From Verrucomicrobiota bacterium (lineage in GTDB: Bacteria > Verrucomicrobiota > Verrucomicrobiia > Limisphaerales > AV2): DNA of 5,837 nucleotides. Shown here in pieces: positions 1 to 5,436 of this stretch (the stretch's first letter is position 1; each line of letters begins with the position of its first letter). Location: NCBI GenBank assembly GCA_003219675.1, contig QHPW01000081.1, positions 8,043-13,879 on the forward strand, read 5' to 3'. The translations under genes were made by a program, and so were the position numbers. The notes below the pieces were generated by a model, which saw nothing but the letters and a program-made list of their open reading frames with translations, was not told the DNA's origin and did not search any database.

Positions 1-1
1 G

Positions 2-1108
2 TTGCAGGGCCGCGGGCCGCTCTCCGGTTACGCGTTCTACTATTTCAATGAGCCGGGCTTTCTCCAGACCAACCTGACACTGCGGCTGGCGATCGCGCCG
101 GTCTATGTCGATTCCGAGCTGGGCATTCGCCATGCCCTGGGCCCGAATACCGACCTGGCCGTCGGGCTGGCGGGCGGCGGTTTTGCGGACAGTTACTCGG
201 AAATCCGGCTCGGAAAACTTTTGCGCGACGAGAGTTTTACCGGCGATGGCGGCGATGCCGGCGTCAGCATTTATCATCGGTTCAATCCCGATCATAAGAT
301 CCCGCTCACGGCGATTCTGCGCGGCTCGGTCCATTACACCGCCTACCAGCGCGACGACGACACCGCCCCCGCTTTCACCCCGCCGTCGGACCACGCGACG
401 TTGCATCTGCGGACCGGGTTGCGTTGGGGCGGCCGCGAGCCGCTCATGCTGCCGTCGCTTGCCATGGAACTTTCGGCGTGGTACGAAGGCCAGTTACGCG
501 CGGTTTCTGAATCTTACGGATTCAACGGTGACCGCGAGTTGAAGGACCATTCGCACCTGTTTTGGGGACGCGCGCTGCTCACTTATACGCTGCCGGAGTT
601 GAAGCACAATTTCTCAGTGAGCCTGACCGCGGGAACGAGCCTCAACGCAGACCGGTTCAGCGCCTACCGGCTGGGCGGCGCGCTGCCGCTGGTGTCGGAG
701 TTCCCGCTCACACTGCCCGGTTACTATTTTCAGGAACTGAGCGCCGACCGTTTCGTGCTGGTGAGCGGCCAATACTCCCTGCCCCTGGACCGCTCGAAGC
801 AATGGGGGTTGATGATTTCCGCTGCCACGGCAGCCGTGGATTATCTGCCCGCGCTTGAGCAGCCGGGCCGGTGGAACTCCGGCGTCGGCGCAGGTGTCGT
901 GTTTCGTTCGAAGTCCGAAGCCTGGCACCTCGTGGTCGGTTACGCCTACGGCATCGACGCGATTCGCGACGGCGATCGCGGCGCACATAGTGTCGGCATT
1001 TTAATCCAATACGATCTGGAGGCGGATCGGCGCGGCAAGAAACCGTTCTGGGACCCCTGGCTTAATCCGAACAAATGGCGCGGGTTCGACCGTTTGTTCG
1101 GCCGTTGA
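2..1108 (+). CDS. Outer-membrane beta-barrel protein, 5'-truncated (C-terminal part)
   Basis: The frame is open from the left edge to a TGA at 1106-1108. The N-terminus, including any signal peptide or periplasmic domain, lies outside the window, so the TTG at position 2 should not be taken as the start. The 368 visible residues have the look of an outer-membrane barrel: repeated short segments of alternating polar and apolar residues rich in Tyr, Phe, Trp and Gly, separated by polar Asp/Asn-rich turns. Likely strands include residues 186-197, 203-213, 241-260, 268-281, 293-302, 307-318 and 328-339. A basic, Trp-rich tail (about 341-368, with W350, W353 and W359) follows the last strand, so the protein does not end on the usual terminal aromatic residue of a barrel. 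I read it as an integral outer-membrane protein, possibly of the broad Omp85/TamA-like or porin-like type, but no POTRA domain is visible. The substrate or partner is unknown. It is 89 bases upstream of the aldolase gene on the same strand, and co-transcription is possible but not shown. Confidence 0.72.
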   Translation: MQGRGPLSGYAFYYFNEPGFLQTNLTLRLAIAPVYVDSELGIRHALGPNTDLAVGLAGGGFADSYSEIRLGKLLRDESFTGDGGDAGVSIYHRFNPDHKIPLTAILRGSVHYTAYQRDDDTAPAFTPPSDHATLHLRTGLRWGGREPLMLPSLAMELSAWYEGQLRAVSESYGFNGDRELKDHSHLFWGRALLTYTLPELKHNFSVSLTAGTSLNADRFSAYRLGGALPLVSEFPLTLPGYYFQELSADRFVLVSGQYSLPLDRSKQWGLMISAATAAVDYLPALEQPGRWNSGVGAGVVFRSKSEAWHLVVGYAYGIDAIRDGDRGAHSVGILIQYDLEADRRGKKPFWDPWLNPNKWRGFDRLFGR

Positions 1109-1197
1109 TTTGCGGGCTGAAGAAAGGCGGGCCGGGTTTAATTGCTGGCCACCGTGGACAGTCTTCGCCAGCATTCCCGCCATTCATTGGATCGCTC

Positions 1198-2295
1198 ATG
1201 AAAAACGCAATTGAAATCCGCCGCCATTTCGCCAGCGACAATTACGCCGGCATCTGTCCCGAAGCCTGGGCGGCGCTCGCCGAGGCCAACCAGGGCCACG
1301 CCGTCAGTTATGGCGACGACCCCTGGACGGCGCGCGCGGCCGACCTCATTCGTGAGGTGTTCGAAACCAACTGCGATGTTTTCTTCGCCTTCAACGGCAC
1401 GGCGGCCAATTCGCTCGCCCTGGCCTCGCTTTGCCACTCCTATCACAGCATCCTTTGCCACGAAATCGCGCACGTCGAGACCGACGAATGCGGCGCGCCG
1501 GAGTTTTTTTCCCATGGCACCAAAGTCCTGCAAGTGCCCGGGGCGAACGGAAAGGTGGATCCCGCCGGCATCGAGCGCATGGTCAAGAAGCGTTCCGACA
1601 TCCATTACCCCAAACCGCGCGCGGTGAGCATCACACAAGCCACCGAAGTCGGCACAACGTATTCCGTCGAGGAAGTCAAAGCCGTCTGGGCGAAGACGAA
1701 ATCGCTCGGCCTGAAATTGCACATGGACGGCGCGCGCTTCGCCAACGCGGTGGCATCGCTCGGCGTCAAGCCCAAGGAAATCACCTGGCAGGCCGGTGTG
1801 GATGTCCTCTCTTTCGGCGGGACCAAGAACGGCACGCACGTCGGCGACGCCGTGGTTTTCTTCAATCGCGACCTGGCGGGTGAATTCGATTACCGCTGCA
1901 AACAGGCCGGTCAGCTTTGCTCGAAGATGCGCTTTCTCTCCGCGCCGTGGGTCGGCATGTTGCAGGACGGCGCCTGGCTGCGCAACGCGGCTCGCGCGAA
2001 TGCCATGGCGCGGCGGTTGCATGACCAGTTGGAGGCAATTCCCGAAGTAAAGATCCTCTTTGCGACGCAGGCGAATGCCGTGTTCGCCGACCTGCCGCCT
2101 CACCTCATCGTCGCGCTGCGCCAGGCCGGCTGGAAGTTTTACACCTTCATCGGCCAGGGTGGCTGTCGTTTGATGTGCGCCTGGGACACCCGGGAGGAGG
2201 ATGTGGATCGATTCGTTGCCGACCTGAAACGATTACTGATTGAAGCGCCAAGAGACAAACCGCTCGGGCCTGTAGATCATCGGAAGCTGACCTAG
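1198..2295 (+). CDS. ltaE: Low-specificity L-threonine aldolase (PLP-dependent)
   Basis: Predicted to cleave L-threonine and L-allo-threonine to glycine and acetaldehyde in the cytoplasm, as in the threonine aldolase/beta-eliminating lyase family of fold-type I PLP enzymes. The 365-residue protein is full length for the family. Visible landmarks are the substrate-side N-terminal motif F11-ASDN-Y16, the cofactor-phosphate loop FNGTAAN (65-71), the CHEIAHVETDE segment (87-97) whose His would stack on the PLP ring, HMDGAR (175-180) with the Asp that pairs with the pyridine nitrogen, and SFGGTKNG (205-212) with K210 as the Schiff-base lysine. The SFGGTKNG form resembles the Pseudomonas-type low-specificity enzymes. 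I chose the ATG at 1198 because the family begins here; the frame runs upstream to 1075, but that 41-residue extension overlaps the barrel gene and has no family character. Only a weak GGA precedes the start. The gene converges on the HAD gene. The gene symbol follows the low-specificity family; substrate stereochemistry is not proven by sequence. Confidence 0.93.
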   Translation: MKNAIEIRRHFASDNYAGICPEAWAALAEANQGHAVSYGDDPWTARAADLIREVFETNCDVFFAFNGTAANSLALASLCHSYHSILCHEIAHVETDECGAPEFFSHGTKVLQVPGANGKVDPAGIERMVKKRSDIHYPKPRAVSITQATEVGTTYSVEEVKAVWAKTKSLGLKLHMDGARFANAVASLGVKPKEITWQAGVDVLSFGGTKNGTHVGDAVVFFNRDLAGEFDYRCKQAGQLCSKMRFLSAPWVGMLQDGAWLRNAARANAMARRLHDQLEAIPEVKILFATQANAVFADLPPHLIVALRQAGWKFYTFIGQGGCRLMCAWDTREEDVDRFVADLKRLLIEAPRDKPLGPVDHRKLT

Positions 2296-2324
2296 GCCCG
2301 GCGCACGGCAGGCACGGGTCTCAG

Positions 2325-2342
2325 CTCTCGACTGCGCGAGAG
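2325..2342. terminator. Possible bidirectional stem-loop between convergent genes
   Basis: CTCTCG (2325-2330) and CGAGAG (2337-2342) form a perfect 6-bp stem around a 6-base loop, centred between the convergent stops of the aldolase and HAD genes. CGGG (2315-2318) and CCCG (2344-2347) could lengthen it across an asymmetric bulge. An 8-base direct repeat AGGCCCGG occurs at 2294-2301 and 2341-2348. There is no T-run on either strand, so it is not a classical intrinsic terminator. Its position is the main argument for a role in ending transcription. Confidence 0.3.
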
Positions 2343-2355
2343 GCCCGGATGGAGC

Positions 2356-3006
2356 TTAACCTTGCGGCAGCAGCAGCGATTCAATCTCTCCATAGGTTCC
2401 GACCACCTTCGAGGCCCGGGACAATTTCTCCGGGGGAAGCGAATTGGTGATGGCGATGACGGTCATGCCAGCCGCCAGCCCCGCTTCCACACCGGCCTCT
2501 GAATCTTCAATCACGCAGCAATCGTTCGGCGCGACGGCAAGCAGTTCCGCCGCGCGCAGGAATACGTCCGGCGCCGGTTTACCGTGACCCACGTCTTCGG
2601 AACTGACGACCGCGCGGAACAATCGACGCAGACCGCGCATTGCCAGAACAGCGTCGATGGTCGGGTGCCGCGAGCCGGAAGCCAACGCCAACGAACAGCG
2701 CAGCGACAGTTTCTCCAGCAATTCCAACAAACCGTTGAAGATCGGTTCTTCACGCTGAAGAAGTCCGGCAAATTTCTTCTCCTTTCGGTCGAGCAATTCG
2801 TCCAGCGACTGCGGCGGCCTGTGCCGCGCGATGAAGTCGCGCCACACGATCAGGTCGGATTTGCCGTAGTACGCTGGGAAATCAATCCCGTGGCTGCGGC
2901 CGTAACCGATCTCCGCAAGCACTTCGCGGAAGGCGCGCTCGTGCAGCGGCTCGCTGTCCACCACCACGCCGTCCATGTCGAAGATGATCGCTTGAAATTG
3001 TTTCAT
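2356..3006 (-). CDS. HAD-superfamily hydrolase, beta-phosphoglucomutase/CbbY-like
   Basis: A complete 216-residue cytoplasmic HAD protein, the usual size for the beta-phosphoglucomutase/phosphatase subgroup. Motif I is FDMDGVVVDS with nucleophile D10 and acid/base D12. The helical cap lies at about residues 18-85 and carries H22 after the SEPLH motif and a YGKSD loop (47-51). Motif II is ASGS (109-112), motif III is the lysine in GKPAPD (K143), and motif IV is EDSEAGVEAG (167-176) with E167 and D168 for Mg2+. This supports phosphoryl transfer or hydrolysis on a small phosphorylated metabolite, probably a sugar phosphate. The cap loop does not let me choose between a mutase and a phosphatase. 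The start is fixed by motif I at residue 9. GAGGA (complement of 3007-3011) directly abuts the ATG with no spacer, which is unusually close for a Shine-Dalgarno. It follows the EVE gene by 45 bases on the same strand and is probably co-transcribed with it. Confidence 0.92.
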   Translation of the reverse strand: MKQFQAIIFDMDGVVVDSEPLHERAFREVLAEIGYGRSHGIDFPAYYGKSDLIVWRDFIARHRPPQSLDELLDRKEKKFAGLLQREEPIFNGLLELLEKLSLRCSLALASGSRHPTIDAVLAMRGLRRLFRAVVSSEDVGHGKPAPDVFLRAAELLAVAPNDCCVIEDSEAGVEAGLAAGMTVIAITNSLPPEKLSRASKVVGTYGEIESLLLPQG

Positions 3007-3051
3007 TCCTCGTATTCGATTCGGTCGTTCGACGTGGAGATGGAGGATGAT

Positions 3052-3471
3052 TCACAACCTGGTTTCGCTCAGTTCAAGCAGACGCCGGGATTGCGCTTCA
3101 GTCACGGGCGATACCGAAAGGCGCGAATGCCGGATGAGTGGCATTTCTTTGAGGATTTTGTCGGCCTTCATCGCGTCGAGACTCACGGGTCGCTTCAACG
3201 CCTTGACCGGAACGATCCCGACACAGGACCAGTCACCCTCCTTCGCCGTGGGGTCGGGATAAGCCTCCCGGGTCACGACGGCGACACCCACGACCTGTTT
3301 TTCGCTGACGCTGTGGTAGTAGAAAACGGGATCGCCCTTCTTCATGGAGCGAAGATTGTTGCGCGCCTGATAATTGCGGACGCCGGTCCAGGCCGTTCCG
3401 CCTTCCGTCACGAAGGTGGCCCATGAGTACGCCTCCGGTTCCTGTTTGACCAGCCAATAGCTCTTCGGCAT
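3052..3471 (-). CDS. EVE-domain protein (thymocyte nuclear protein 1-like)
   Basis: A complete 139-residue protein consisting of a single EVE domain, matching the size of bacterial stand-alone members. It begins with the family hallmark YWLVKQEPEAYSW (5-17) and continues with W28-GVRNYQARNNLR (30-41), KKGDPVFYYHS (44-54), VVGVAVV (60-66) and the AYPDPTAKEGDWSCV stretch (70-84), and ends with MPLIRHSRLSVSPVT (110-124). EVE is a PUA-like fold; family members are known or proposed to bind modified bases in DNA or RNA, and the aromatic and polar residues above would line that pocket. Nothing here shows which modification it reads. It is the first gene of a probable two-gene unit with the HAD gene. 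The nearest ribosome-binding sequence is a weak AAGAG upstream of the ATG. Its start faces the response-regulator gene across a 234-base divergent region. No restriction or methylase gene is adjacent, so a defence role is not indicated by this neighbourhood. Confidence 0.93.
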   Translation of the reverse strand: MPKSYWLVKQEPEAYSWATFVTEGGTAWTGVRNYQARNNLRSMKKGDPVFYYHSVSEKQVVGVAVVTREAYPDPTAKEGDWSCVGIVPVKALKRPVSLDAMKADKILKEMPLIRHSRLSVSPVTEAQSRRLLELSETRL

Positions 3472-3490
3472 GAGACACTCTTAAGTTCAA

Positions 3491-3718
3491 ATGCCCATCT
3501 GGAAAAGCAGGAAAATGACGGCTCGCGAAGAGACAGATTCACTCTGCCGAATCACGACATATCCTGAATCCCACCGTCGTGCGGACGGCCTCACCCGCCT
3601 TTGGGAGCTGCCAACGCCGGCCGTTGAAGTCATGGCGCGCTGGACAAACGGCGGCGTTCGGGTGATGGTCGAGGACAACGGCAAAGAACAAACGAGAGCT
3701 GAATTATGCAAAAGGTGA
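3491..3718 (+). pseudogene. Doubtful 75-codon frame, possible histidine-kinase remnant
   Basis: An open frame of 75 codons ahead of the response regulator, ending at a TGA (3716-3718) that overlaps the regulator start by 13 bases. Most of it resembles nothing I know. Residues 53-63 (GGVRVMVEDNGK, roughly) look like the 'V.V.VEDNGKG' strand-and-turn found in the ATP-binding domain of histidine kinases, but the second Gly is replaced by Glu and there is no N-box, HisKA region or downstream G2 box. A four-base overlap or short gap to a response regulator is where a kinase gene would normally end, so a decayed kinase tail is conceivable. An equally good explanation is chance: the frame has no clear ribosome-binding site, and an opposite-strand frame of the same length covers it. 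I list it so the possibility is recorded, not as an expressed gene. Confidence 0.2.
3694..3698 (+). promoter_or_regulatory. Ribosome-binding site for the response regulator
   Basis: GAGAG lies 7 bases before the ATG at 3706. This spacing supports 3706 as the true start, in agreement with the immediate onset of the receiver domain (VTVLLADDH). Confidence 0.45.
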
Positions 3719-4398
3719 CTGTGTTATTGGCGGACGATCACACGGTGGTCCGCCAGGGCCTCCGCGCTCTGCTGGACGCCGAGGAGGATATGAGCGTGGT
3801 GGGGGAAGCCGAAAACGGACGCCAGGCGGTGCAAATGGCCAAACGCCTGCAGCCCGATGTGGTCGTTATGGACATCGGGATGCCGTCGCTGAACGGACTG
3901 GAGGCCACCCGGCAAATCAGCAAGGAAAGCCCCAAGTCAAAAGTGGTCATCCTGTCCTGCTACAGCGATGACGAGTATGTGCAACAGTTGGCCGAAGCCG
4001 GAGCGACCGGCTACCTCATCAAACAAACCGCCGCGCACGATCTGGTGATGGCTATTCGCGAAGCAAAGAGAGGCAACGCCTTCTTCAGCGCGGCCATCTC
4101 CAAGCCGCTGCTCGAGCATTATCGGCGCGCCTTCGTCAGCGGCGAAACCGTCAAGAAAGGCGGCAGTCGCCTTACGCCGCGCGAAATGGAGGTGCTCCAG
4201 TTGATCGCCGAAGGCCATGGCAACAAGCAAATCGCCGGCGTGCTGTTCATCAGCATCAAGACGGTGGAGAAACACCGGCAGCAGGTCATGAACAAGCTGG
4301 AGATTCATGAGGTGGCCGGCCTCACCCGTTACGCCGTCACCAAAGGAATTATCGAGCACCCCAAGGGCACGCCCCGCCAAAGCCCGCCAAAAAGCTGA
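3706..4398 (+). CDS. NarL/FixJ-family response regulator (REC + LuxR-type HTH)
   Basis: A complete 230-residue two-component transcription factor. The receiver domain spans about residues 3-122: acidic pair D10-D11, phospho-acceptor D56 in VVVMDIGMP (52-60), the Thr/Ser switch position S84 in VVILSCYS, and the invariant lysine K106 in GYLIK. A linker (about 123-153) leads to a LuxR-type helix-turn-helix at about 154-214. This contains LTPREMEVLQLIAEG (156-170), NKQIAGVLFIS (173-183) and the recognition region IKTVEKHRQQVMNKL (184-198). It is expected to dimerise on phosphorylation by a sensor kinase and bind promoter DNA; targets cannot be read from sequence. A Pro/Lys-rich tail of about 15 residues follows. 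No intact kinase is in the window, although a kinase-like fragment may precede it. It is divergent from the EVE gene and its stop is 10 bases from that of the 109-residue gene on the other strand. Confidence 0.95.
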   Translation: MQKVTVLLADDHTVVRQGLRALLDAEEDMSVVGEAENGRQAVQMAKRLQPDVVVMDIGMPSLNGLEATRQISKESPKSKVVILSCYSDDEYVQQLAEAGATGYLIKQTAAHDLVMAIREAKRGNAFFSAAISKPLLEHYRRAFVSGETVKKGGSRLTPREMEVLQLIAEGHGNKQIAGVLFISIKTVEKHRQQVMNKLEIHEVAGLTRYAVTKGIIEHPKGTPRQSPPKS

Positions 4399-4410
4399 GC
4401 CCGAGCAGCT
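4389..4410 (-). terminator. Terminator-like hairpin overlapping the stop of the 109-residue gene
   Basis: Read on the minus strand, AGCTG (complement of 4406-4410) and CAGCT (complement of 4393-4397) form a 5-bp stem with an 8-base loop, followed at once by five T (complement of 4389-4393). The TAG stop of the minus-strand gene (4409-4411) lies in the upstream arm. On the plus strand the same hairpin has no T-tract, so it would serve the minus-strand gene rather than the response regulator. The stem is short, so the call is tentative. Confidence 0.33.
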
Positions 4411-4738
4411 ATTTCAGCAGGTGCTTCGCTATCTCTGCACCGATGAGATTGCAGGCCATCTTGACGTAGTCAACACCCGACGTTTGCCGCCTCACGGTTT
4501 TGCGAATAACGTTGGCGGACGAGGCGATAGTCACCATTGACTCGCGCAAACGCTCATGCTTCGGTTCCCGCAAATTGTAGCCTTTGATGCTATTGATGGC
4601 GTCATCGAGAGTCTTGCTGGCTTCCTTGGCCTTCGCGACCTCAGCATCGAGGTTGCGACAGATGCCTTCTAACTCCTGATGCACGCGAAGAATCATGTTC
4701 AGTGCTTGCAACAGGCTGGGTGGTCTGTATCTCTTCAT
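4409..4738 (-). CDS. Conserved-looking small helical protein of unknown function
   Basis: A 109-residue frame that I do not recognise. The translation looks like a real protein. It has almost no low-complexity sequence and a helical pattern throughout, with a probable amphipathic helix at about 8-32 (LLQALNMILRVHQELEGICRN), a charged Ala/Lys-rich stretch at 33-50 that could form a short coiled coil, and a further helical half from about 60 to 109 ending IGAEIAKHLLK. There is no signal peptide, membrane segment, Cys cluster or DNA-binding motif, so it is probably a soluble cytoplasmic helical bundle. An AGAGA sequence sits about 6 bases before the ATG, followed by an A-rich spacer. A terminator-like hairpin covers the stop. 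It is convergent with the response-regulator gene with 10 bases between stops. GC content is lower than in the surrounding metabolic genes. A function in signalling or protein interaction would be speculation. Confidence 0.6.
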   Translation of the reverse strand: MKRYRPPSLLQALNMILRVHQELEGICRNLDAEVAKAKEASKTLDDAINSIKGYNLREPKHERLRESMVTIASSANVIRKTVRRQTSGVDYVKMACNLIGAEIAKHLLK

Positions 4739-4759
4739 CTTTTTGTCTCTTTGTCTGTC

Positions 4760-4787
4760 CGGGCCGCACGCAGTTTAAGTGGGCCCG
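4760..4787. repeat. Inverted repeat upstream of the 109-residue gene
   Basis: CGGGCC (4760-4765) is complementary to GGCCCG (4782-4787) across a 16-base spacer. It lies 22-49 bases ahead of the minus-strand ATG at 4738, where an operator or a 5'-leader hairpin could sit. A 6-bp GC-only match can occur by chance in DNA of this composition. Confidence 0.25.
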
Positions 4788-5268
4788 AGTATCGTTGTTT
4801 TCGTCATGGGAACCGCTGAGCTTGTCGTCGCGCGGCTACAGGTGAGTCCTTGTTTCTTGATGGATTTGGGAGGGGCGCAGGTTTTGCGGGGCTGAGTGCA
4901 TGGCGGCTAATCCCTGGGTTAAATTCAAATCGAGGCCGGCAGGTATTGGTCATCAGCTCGGCCGGCGTGAACGCGGAGTCAAGCGCAGTGGCTCTGTCTT
5001 GTTGGCGGATAGGTTCATTTTCATTTTCAATTCGATGGACCTTAAGCATCCGCCGCACCGTCTCAATTCTGCACAAAAAGTGTCCCGAACCACGACGACT
5101 CCCCTTTGGCGAGGGATCGATGAACTTCACTCGCAATCCACCGAATCCTCAGAAACCGAATATCTTACGTCCCGAGCTTCCAATCGAGAAATCAAGGAGG
5201 CGTTGAACTCGCGAGGGGTGGCGCCCGAGCATCGCCGGCCTTGCGCCCATGCCTGAGAAATTATACGG

Positions 5269-5284
5269 GCCGGGGTGCCCCGGC
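5269..5284. repeat. GC-only inverted repeat
   Basis: GCCGGGG (5269-5275) and CCCCGGC (5278-5284) form a perfect 7-bp inverted repeat around TG. No T-run follows on either strand, so a rho-independent terminator is unlikely. It lies about 150 bases ahead of the cytochrome gene and could be a protein-binding site or a chance structure. Confidence 0.25.
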
Positions 5285-5436
5285 GCCGGCAAGGAAGCCG
5301 ATTTTCCGCTAAATCCATCGGGTACGCTCGTGAACCACGTGCGGTTTGCAATTTCGCGACAGCCGGGGCGTTGACTTTGCGCGCAGCCGGGATTTCAATG
5401 GCACAAGCCTTGCGGAGCATGCGACGTTTCAACGCC

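Larger units (their letters stand above)
4739..5436. other. About 700 bases with no convincing gene
   Basis: This stretch separates the 109-residue gene from the cytochrome gene. Several frames of about 110 codons are open on both strands (4804-5136 minus; 4850-5206 and 4900-5256 plus). They overlap one another, lack ribosome-binding sites, and translate to Arg/Pro/Ser-rich sequence without domain character, so I call none of them genes. The stretch is less GC-biased than the flanking genes, with an AT-richer patch near 5010-5060. It holds a GC-rich inverted repeat (5269-5284) and a smaller one at its left end (4760-4787). No tRNA, rRNA or riboswitch was recognised. The right part presumably carries the promoter of the cytochrome gene, but no good -35/-10 pair is evident. 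A dispersed non-coding repeat or decayed gene is possible. Confidence 0.5.

Noticed and set aside
1075..1197. In-frame upstream extension of the threonine aldolase from an ATG at 1075
   Set aside because: It overlaps the end of the barrel gene and adds 41 residues without family character; the conserved N-terminus begins at the ATG at 1198.
1138..2103. Long minus-strand frame (321 codons) opposite the aldolase
   Set aside because: It is antisense to a clear enzyme gene, and its Arg/Gly/Ala-rich translation is typical of GC-rich shadow frames.
2584..3426. 280-codon plus-strand frame running across both the HAD and EVE genes
   Set aside because: It spans two well-supported genes on the other strand and has no domain character; it is a shadow of their codon pattern.
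3538..3565. Possible sigma-70 promoter, TTCACT and TATCCT with a 16-base spacer, ahead of the response regulator
   Set aside because: Each hexamer matches the consensus at only four positions and the site is about 140 bases from the start; too weak to annotate.
4917..4940. GGTTAAATTCAAATCGA resembling a tRNA T-arm
   Set aside because: No acceptor stem, anticodon arm or CCA-adjacent pairing could be found around it.
4804..5136. 110-codon minus-strand frame in the gene-poor stretch
   Set aside because: No ribosome-binding site, no domain, biased Arg/Pro composition and full overlap with equally open plus-strand frames; treated as non-coding or repeat-like sequence.
4850..5256. Two overlapping plus-strand frames of 118 codons each (4850-5206 and 4900-5256)
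   Set aside because: They occupy the same DNA in different frames, neither has a convincing start signal, and neither translation resembles a protein family.
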